From assembly GCA_013397435.1 (NCBI GenBank), contig VZRG01001468.1:127506-191505 (forward strand): a stretch of 64,000 nucleotides of DNA, read 5' to 3'. Origin of the DNA: Erythrocercus mccallii. Taxonomy: Eukaryota; Chordata; Aves; Passeriformes; Dicruridae. The position numbers and the translations under genes were made by a program. The notes under the pieces are model-generated. The model did no database searches, had not been told where the DNA came from, and saw only the letters and a list, made by a program, of their open reading frames with translations. Shown here piece by piece: positions 56,925 through 64,000 of this stretch (the first letter of the stretch is position 1; every line of letters begins with the position of its first letter).

Positions 56925-59900
56925 GCCCTCCAGCACCACTCACTCTGCCAGGCCTTCAGTTCCTGGCTCCTCCACCATTCACTGTGGCCACTTCCACTGA
57001 GGGCTTTCAAGCTTTCTGTGTGTGATATTTGATGGTGTTTTGGGGCAGCATGTGGCTCTTTGACCCATGCCCAGACTGTCACTGTGGTTATTTTCCACCC
57101 TTGCTCTGCATTTAGCCCATTGCCACAACACTGGTTGAAAGCATCCCTCACCTCATGACGTCTTGTTGGGAAGCAGGGCAGGAATAAATGCCAAGTTGAT
57201 ACAGGCAGGAGCTGGGTCTTGCTTTGGAGAGACTCCTCAGCCTGAAAATGGCCCTGTAATTAAAGCAGTGAATATCTGTCTCACCTAGTGTAACTCTATA
57301 AACATTAGGCTTTATGGAAAGGCTAGAGGTTTGGTTTTCACAGTTTCATGGAATGCAGTGGGTATTTCCAGAGGACAAGTCAAGCACTCTCCCAGGAGCC
57401 TTGCAAGCAAAAGCCCAAGTGTGGCTTGTCCTTTGGTGGGGGCATCAGGATGTGGGTGGATCCTGTCTGGGAGAAGAGACTCTCTGCCCAGAGCTTTTTC
57501 ACAGCATGATCATCTCTGTAAAGGCCAAGAAAATGATCTGGAAGCCTGTTTTATTTATTCATTCCTAACTCCAGCCCTGCTTTGAGAGGAGCACATGGAG
57601 GCCATCAGTCTTGCTAGGCATGCAGGCTGTCCTGGCACAGCCACCTTCCCCTCCTGGAAGAATGGGTTCAGGGTAATATTTGAAATGCAGCAGAAAACCC
57701 ATGCTTTCTTCAGAGCTTTGACTCTTGCATTTTTCATCTTGGGCAGGGTTTAAAGTTTTCTGCAACATTCAAGGAAAGTTCTGGTTTCCCTTTGCCCACA
57801 TGTCAAGCATTCCTGAACAAAGCAGCCTCAAGATTTGTGGAGCAAATTCTTGAAATTCTGCAAATGTTTTGAGCTAGAAAATGTTTCCAGAAACTGTCTG
57901 ACCTAAGAAAGAGTTGGTAGGACTTGGGCATGGCTTAGGAAAAATGAATAAGGCATTTTTATCCCTCTTTAAATTAGCATCATTCTGACCAAAACCACCG
58001 TTCCCAGTCTTGAGAGCTGCTGCACTGTGCCACCTTGTTGTTCTTAAACCACAGCTGTGCTTATTTGAATAAACCAGATTAAAAAGATACAGATTTTTAA
58101 AACTGAGGTTTTCCTTGTTCTTGCACTGACTTCCCCAGTGATCTCAGTGTCATTTAAATCTGAAAAGGAGTTTAGATGCTTAAAAGTGGACTTAAAAGAA
58201 AGGGAAATAAGGGTGTGTGGCAACTCCTGTACCTGGAGGCACTGCAAACCTGCTTAAGGCTCCTGGGAATGTTCACCTCTGAATGTTCTTCTAGAGGTGA
58301 TTTGGTTGTGTGGCCACCGGTGCCCCATAGTTTGTGCTCTGCAGCACCCATGTTGCTGTCGTGGTCTGTTATGGATGCTCCAAACATTGGATTTATGCAC
58401 TGAATGTCTCTTGCCATGAGCTCTTTATTAGAGGCCATGAGTGACCAGGAAGGGGATGTGGAGTGTCACAACACTCAAAGCAGGAAGAATCCTGTGTCTG
58501 GGACCACTGACTTGTGTATCACATAACCTTGTTTCTAAAGGTGAGACCCCAGAGCACATTTATGGTTCTGGGGAATTTTGGTATTAGCATCTTCTCTTCA
58601 GAGAAGAGGTTTGACTCAGGCTGAAATTGCTGATTGATTCCCTTTTTTGCCTTCCCCCTTTTCCCAGTCCAAAATCAAGAACCACTTCAAAGGCTCAGAT
58701 GTGTTGGTGCCAGACGCCACACAGTTATGGTTAGGAGAATCTGAAATATAATTGAAAACAAACTTTGTTCAGCCAGGCGTATCTGGTTGTCGACTTTCAC
58801 TCGTGACAGAGGTGAGTGCTCAGCCTCTTCTGCTAGATTTGATGTCTACACACTTGTCATGGCAGATGAATTGCCTATGAGTTTACATCTGGTAAATGTT
58901 TGCAAAATCTGGAAAATGCGTATTTTTTAGGGAGGTTTTTTCCTACCTAGGAACCAGCACTGATGCTTAAAAGTTGCCAGCATATTTGTGGAATTCCTTG
59001 CAGTAATAAAACACATCAAATTTGTCTTGGCAAGGTGATTTCAATAGAGATGCTCCAAGTCCAGGTTTCTCAGCTTGGCAAGCAGAGTTGTCTCACTTCC
59101 TTTTAAGACTCATCTCTTCTGTGAGATATAAGGATATTGTTTAACGTAATATCAAAAACATTTGTAAAAGCATGGATAATACAGATGTCGGCACTCATTT
59201 CAGCTTTATTTGCTAAGAAAGCAGAGGCTGGTATAGGAGGTTTGCAGTCCAGCTCAGTCAGTTCTCATGGTGAAGTGCAGGAGGCTGGAGACTTCTGCAG
59301 GAGCCCAGCAAACCTTTGCCCACAGCAGCCCTTGCTTGCCTGGTGCTGAGTGCGAGCTGTTGTTTTCATACCCCCTGAGATCACTTTTGCAAACATGGTA
59401 TGCATTTGCAAGGTGCACGGTGTGTTTTAGGTTCCTGTTTCTTGTAGTTATTTCCTGTATAAGTTTAGAAGAGCGCACCAGATCTGTCTTGGGTCAGAAT
59501 TGGAGCTGTGCTTGTGCACATTAACCCAGAGTATTGCCTGGTGTGAGCACCTGGACATCATTTTGTCCCTCCTTGCTGCAGGTGCCTGGATTTGGCCTTT
59601 CCTTGTGCCAGGATGATGGTCTGAGACCTAAAAGCAGTAGTACAGTGGGGTGCAGGGAGCTGGGTCCCTGCTGGAGGTTGCTCCTGCAGCTGAATTTGGA
59701 CAAAAGGGTCCCTCTGGAATTTAATAGGTCCTTTAGCTGTGATTAGGTTGCTGGCTTTGGTGTTTCTCCTCTTTTTAACTTGCCTCACTTACCAAAAACA
59801 CCAGTCTCATTGCATGTGGCTGCCTGTCTGTTGTTTATTATCTTTGCTACACTGTGGTTAGTGCTCACACATGATATTTCTTTGGTTTCAGTACAGACTG

Positions 59901-62900
59901 AGCGAGTTGTCCGCCCCTGGATCCAAAAAATGTAAACTATTTATAAATGAAAAATACTCTGCAGTTTAAAAGTGCTGTGTTGTCCCCTTTCTATCCAGCA
60001 TGTGCACATTTGTCTGTTCTCCTGCAATCCCACTGATGTAACTCCAGATTTCTAACAATTTATGGGACTGGGGGCTGTCTGGAGAAATTTTGGTGGGACC
60101 TTGTGCTCATGGGGGAGAATATGCAGCAATAGTGATAAAAAGTAGTGGAAAAATGTTATTTGGCTGTGCTGCATTCAGTGCTGATATGGCCCCAAACTCA
60201 GATAAACCTTCCTGCAGAGTTCAGGGATACTCGATTTTGATTTTCCAGTTGGGCTCATCTCCATAATAAGCAACTCTTGAAAAACTGGGACAAAAACTTA
60301 TTAGTGTGGCTTAAAATGACCAGAGTGCTTTTTCTGGTACTCCTTGCAATTAAACTGTTTGATCTGTTTTGAGCTTGTACTTAGTTTTTATATTGAGCTA
60401 AGAGCCTATGTTTAGTCTCCTAGGGAAGAAAAATAAGACAGGATTTAATAATATATTATGGGAGGCTGGGGTGAGTTTTCTGTGCCTGTTTGGACAGCAG
60501 GGCAGGAGGTGATGCTGGGTGGGCCAGGAGGGGACAGGGCTGGGCCGGTCAAGCCAGGGGCAGGAGAAGAGGAGGCTGTGAAGGAAATACAAGGTGTTTA
60601 ATTGAGGAGCTTGTTAGCTAGCAGCTGATGGGTTGTTTTTGTAGAGAACTACAAGGGAACTTGAGCTGAGTTGGTTTCCTGGTTGAAATGAGTGTTGCTC
60701 AGTGATGGAGCTGGTAGGAGTGAGGCATGTGAGGAGCAGAACCCTTCAGAAAATGCTCCCAAAAGAGCAGGAATTATTTTGATCTATGTGACATGGTTTT
60801 CCATGCAACCGCAGTGATGGTAAATGAGGTAGGGCTGTCCTGCTTCCTGCTCAAATCTGGAAGATTAGCAGATAGCTGAAAAAACAGGTGGTATTTTTTG
60901 GAAGACTGTTCACAGCATCCCAGTGATTCATCATTCAAGTGCAAATGGTGGAAACTTTCTCACTGCCAGTGTGTTCAGGCAGCCTTTGCCATGAAGCTAC
61001 GATCAGTCAGTCTGTAAATGGTGCAAAACGTCAGTAGTGTAACCAGTGCACAGAGGAGTAAAGCATAATGACTGTAAATTCAATATTATTTCCAGGTTTT
61101 CTCTGGACACTCTTGGCACTGATGGTGATAATTCCTTGTTCTGTAAAACTCAATTGGTGGGGATATAGGGCTCGGGGTTTTAATTTTGTGTGTTTGGGAG
61201 CACCTAAATGCATTTGCACAAGACAGCACTTGCTGGGAAAGGCTGTTGCAGCCTGGCTGAGCCTGTGGAACGAAGCCTTTAATGTACTGATTGCATATTA
61301 ATGAACAGCCAAGAGAGAGGGAAGGTGCCAAAAAGCAGGGAGCAAGAAAGCCAACAATATCAGCACGAACTTTGCACTCTAGAAAGTGTGAAGTGATGTT
61401 GGTGAAAGGAGTTTACTGCACAAGTGGAACACTGTGGTCCTCTTTGATGCCCAAATTTCTGTGCCAGTAAACCAAGGGAAGGATAATTGGCCAGTGGAGC
61501 TCAGTGGGTTCCTGTTAACCCTTTCTGCACCCCTTGGAATGCTCCCCACTCCTGAGTGTGTTTTGGCGCTGTGGGTGCTTGCTCTGGAGTGCTTGACGTG
61601 CTGTGTCTGACGTATGGAGCTGTAACACCTCTCAGAACACATGGGGTTACCATCCACATCTGGTTTGTATCACCTTCAGTGGTTTTATTGCAAGCTGTAG
61701 TGCTCCATCTGCACCCTTTCCCTTGCCCAGTTCTGTCCCGCAGCATCAGGAAAGTGAAATCCCAGCCTGGAAAAAGCTACAAAATAGGCTGGTGTATGAA
61801 CTAATTAATATAATAGCTACTGATAGCAGTATGCTTTTCCTGGTGTTTGGCAGAAATTGGATATCTTGGCCCTTGCCTCTTCATTAGCCTGGTTTCCAAG
61901 TCCCAAGCTCATTACCAAGTCCTGCGGATGTGGGTTTTGGGTTTTTTTTTAGGGCTCCCCACCTGCTTGGAGGGGGAGGCTGGTCCCTGCCAGCCTCCCA
62001 CAGAGCCTGATCCCTGCTGTGGGTGGTGGCATTGTCCCCATGGAGTGCCTGGGGACAGCTGGGCAGCTCTGTGTGCTGGCCTGTCCATTCTGTCTCTCCC
62101 TGCTCCACAGCTCCCTCCAGGAATGTGCAGTATTCAGCGTGGGGGCTTGGGTCTGCTGTGCAGCTGGGGACTCTTCTGTCAGGAACATTGGGAGTGTTTA
62201 AGATGATCTCGCAAATATTTTTGAATTTTTTTGGCGGGGGGGGTTCTTTTGGCCCTGGGCCAATTTTTGCTTGTCTCTGATGCATAAAGTGGGTTTGAAA
62301 AAATGTTGTTTCTCTCTCTTTCCCCATTTAAACATTTCAGGAATGTCAAGTCTTGTCAGCCTTAGCTTTGCTGGGAAAAAAAAGAAATCCCCTGAGGAGT
62401 TTAGGGATGTGTTTTATATGTGATCTCAAAACCCTGAGGGGAAGGTATGTGAGGGAGGGAAAGAGGAGGTCATTAACAAAAGCTTCCTTTATCCCACATT
62501 TTAATGAGGCATTGCCATTAAATAGCAGCAACCACACAAAAATTCAACCAACCTGACTTTGTTCCCCAGTGTTTAGCCCCTTGGTTTAAATCATGCTCTC
62601 ACTTTGCTGGTTCCCTGCTATGACCAGAGTTTTCCAAGGGAGATAAACTCCAAATTTGTAACATAAACCTGTTTTGTAACATGGACAAATTAAGAGAAGA
62701 CTTCTCATGGAATTTTTCTGCTGTAGTTACTTGTAATCTCAGTACTATGCATGAAAATGGGCACAAGAAGTCTGATTTCCTGAGGATTTGTGTCTCCAGG
62801 GCTGACTAAAGTTTTAATTGACTTTTGCAGTGTGTTCCTGTTATCTCTGGATTGTAATTTATTACTGCTCTCCTGTCCCACCTTGGCTGTCTGTGGTGTG

Positions 62901-64000
62901 TTTTGGAAGCGTGGAGGGCTTCTCTTTTCTGCAGTGATGTGCCCAGGCCATCCAAGGGCGAAGGCTTTGTGCTGGCCCTTGGCTGCTCTTCCTCCCTTCC
63001 CTGCCCCTGGTTCTGCAGCCTGGCAGGAGTTCCCTTACCCTTCCCAGCCCTCTGGTCTTATTTCAGTTTTAAACTTACTGGGGAACAGGACAGACATCCA
63101 TGGCCCTGTTCTTTTCTGAGCATGGCTCAAATAAGTTCCCCCCACTGATCATGCGAAAATGAGGAATGGGTAGATTCAGTGGCTTTGATGCATTTATTGT
63201 CCCTTAGTGGAGCAGTGGGATGGATGCTTGGGGTCTCACAGAGACTCTCTCCTGTTTTCTGGGCTGTTTTCTGTGAGAGGCTCCAATGGACACTTGCCCA
63301 CCCCAGCTTTCCTGCTTTTCCCAGCGCAAGGGCATCTGTGTGTTCTATCACCACCAGCAGCCAGCCCGTGGATGCTTTCGGGGGCTGTTGGAGGAGGTGG
63401 GCAGTGTGCTGCCCTCTCAGAGCTGACTGTTCCACCTCAATCCCGTGCCTGCTGCTCAGCTGGACTTTGGAGCCGAGCTCTGGATGGGGCAGGGGGAAAT
63501 CCCGAAGAAGGAGGAAATGTTTGTTTAATTCCTGCCGTGGTGTAAGGTTCAGAGCGAGCAGATTGTGAAACGGCGCGGACAGAGCGGGGCACGGTTTTCC
63601 TGCGGTTTGCAGATAACATGTGGGGAGCAGGCAGCCAGCATGGGGCTGGTGGGGGGGGGAAAGACAGTGAGGTTTATTTGTTTGTGTGGTTTGGTTTTAA
63701 TTTGAATAACCTTTATGATTTCCCCTCCCTCTGAATAGTGATTCCTTATTTATAAAGGCCTTGCTTTGTATTTCGGCCTGAAATGCAGGCTGCACTCCAG
63801 CTTTTACAATTGGGATTAATTTTTAAGATGGGTACAGGCAGGGGGGCAGGTAGTGTGAGCCCCCTGTGTTTGCTTTTCCTCTCCTGTTGGAGGGCTTTGC
63901 TTTCTCTCTGTGCATAGCTGGGGCCAGCTGCCTGCTGCCCTCGCAGCTCTGGTGCTATAAATGAGGCAGCAATGTGTTCCCAGCTGGAATGGGGCTGGAT

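Larger units (their letters stand above)
44988..64000 (+). other. LRIG1: LRIG1 intron 1, 5' part (continues beyond window)
   Basis: At least 19 kb of sequence follows the donor with no exon that I can recognise. I looked for the next expected exon, which should encode an LRR of the type LNLSYNxL, and did not see it. Open frames here are short and overlapping. The plus strand appears rich in T and G through much of the intron, as expected for a transcribed strand. A small exon could have been missed. Known LRIG1 genes in other vertebrates have a long first intron, which agrees. Confidence 0.75.

Noticed and set aside
1..64000. CRISPR arrays, operons, bacterial mobile elements, tRNA or rRNA genes
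   Set aside because: The window is vertebrate nuclear DNA. No regular repeat-spacer array, no tandem bacterial-type genes and no tRNA or rRNA-like segment was seen, although a covariance-model scan was not possible.
44988..64000. A second LRIG1 exon inside the window
   Set aside because: I looked for a stretch encoding an LNLSYN-type repeat bounded by AG and GT and found none; a short exon could have escaped reading by eye.

Overview
This window looks like vertebrate nuclear DNA, most likely from a bird. It has one recognisable first coding exon in a strong CpG island, a GT splice donor, and a very long downstream intron. There are no compact coding regions, and the only recognisable interspersed repeats are a few short truncated CR1 LINE 3' ends, the typical avian repeat. 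A songbird or other neoavian is my guess from the look of the CR1 tails, but this is weak.

Layout: (1) About 1-43,750 is gene-free intergenic DNA. It holds three CR1 fragments (about 3.3, 6.1 and 33.4 kb), small or degenerate minisatellites (window start, 18.4 kb, 20.7-21.1 kb), two small isolated CpG-dense patches (11.2 and 22.8-23.15 kb), a purine-rich block at 16-17 kb and an AT-rich block at 42.1 kb with several homeodomain-type cores. (2) About 43,750-45,530 is a CpG island with a GC-rich, CCAAT-box promoter. It contains the first coding exon (44,821-44,987) of a leucine-rich-repeat receptor gene of the LRIG family, best matching LRIG1: a signal peptide followed by the start of the cysteine-rich LRR N-terminal cap. 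(3) From 44,988 to the window end is the 5' part of intron 1, at least 19 kb, with CpG-enriched patches at 47.1-47.5 and 49.1-49.6 kb and several short tandem duplications. I found no second exon.

The long empty stretch upstream fits the known vertebrate arrangement in which LRIG1 is flanked on its 5' side by a large gap before KBTBD8; that synteny is remembered, not visible here. LRIG1 is a single-pass membrane protein that restrains receptor tyrosine kinase signalling, so what can be read here is its promoter, its 5' leader with two tiny upstream ORFs, and its signal peptide.

I found no convincing new system. The observations most worth checking are the promoter architecture (three same-strand CCAAT boxes, a YY1-type motif on the start codon, a frame open 110 codons upstream), the homeodomain-core cluster 2.6 kb upstream of the start codon, the CpG-enriched intronic patches, and an apparent change in strand composition across the CpG island.
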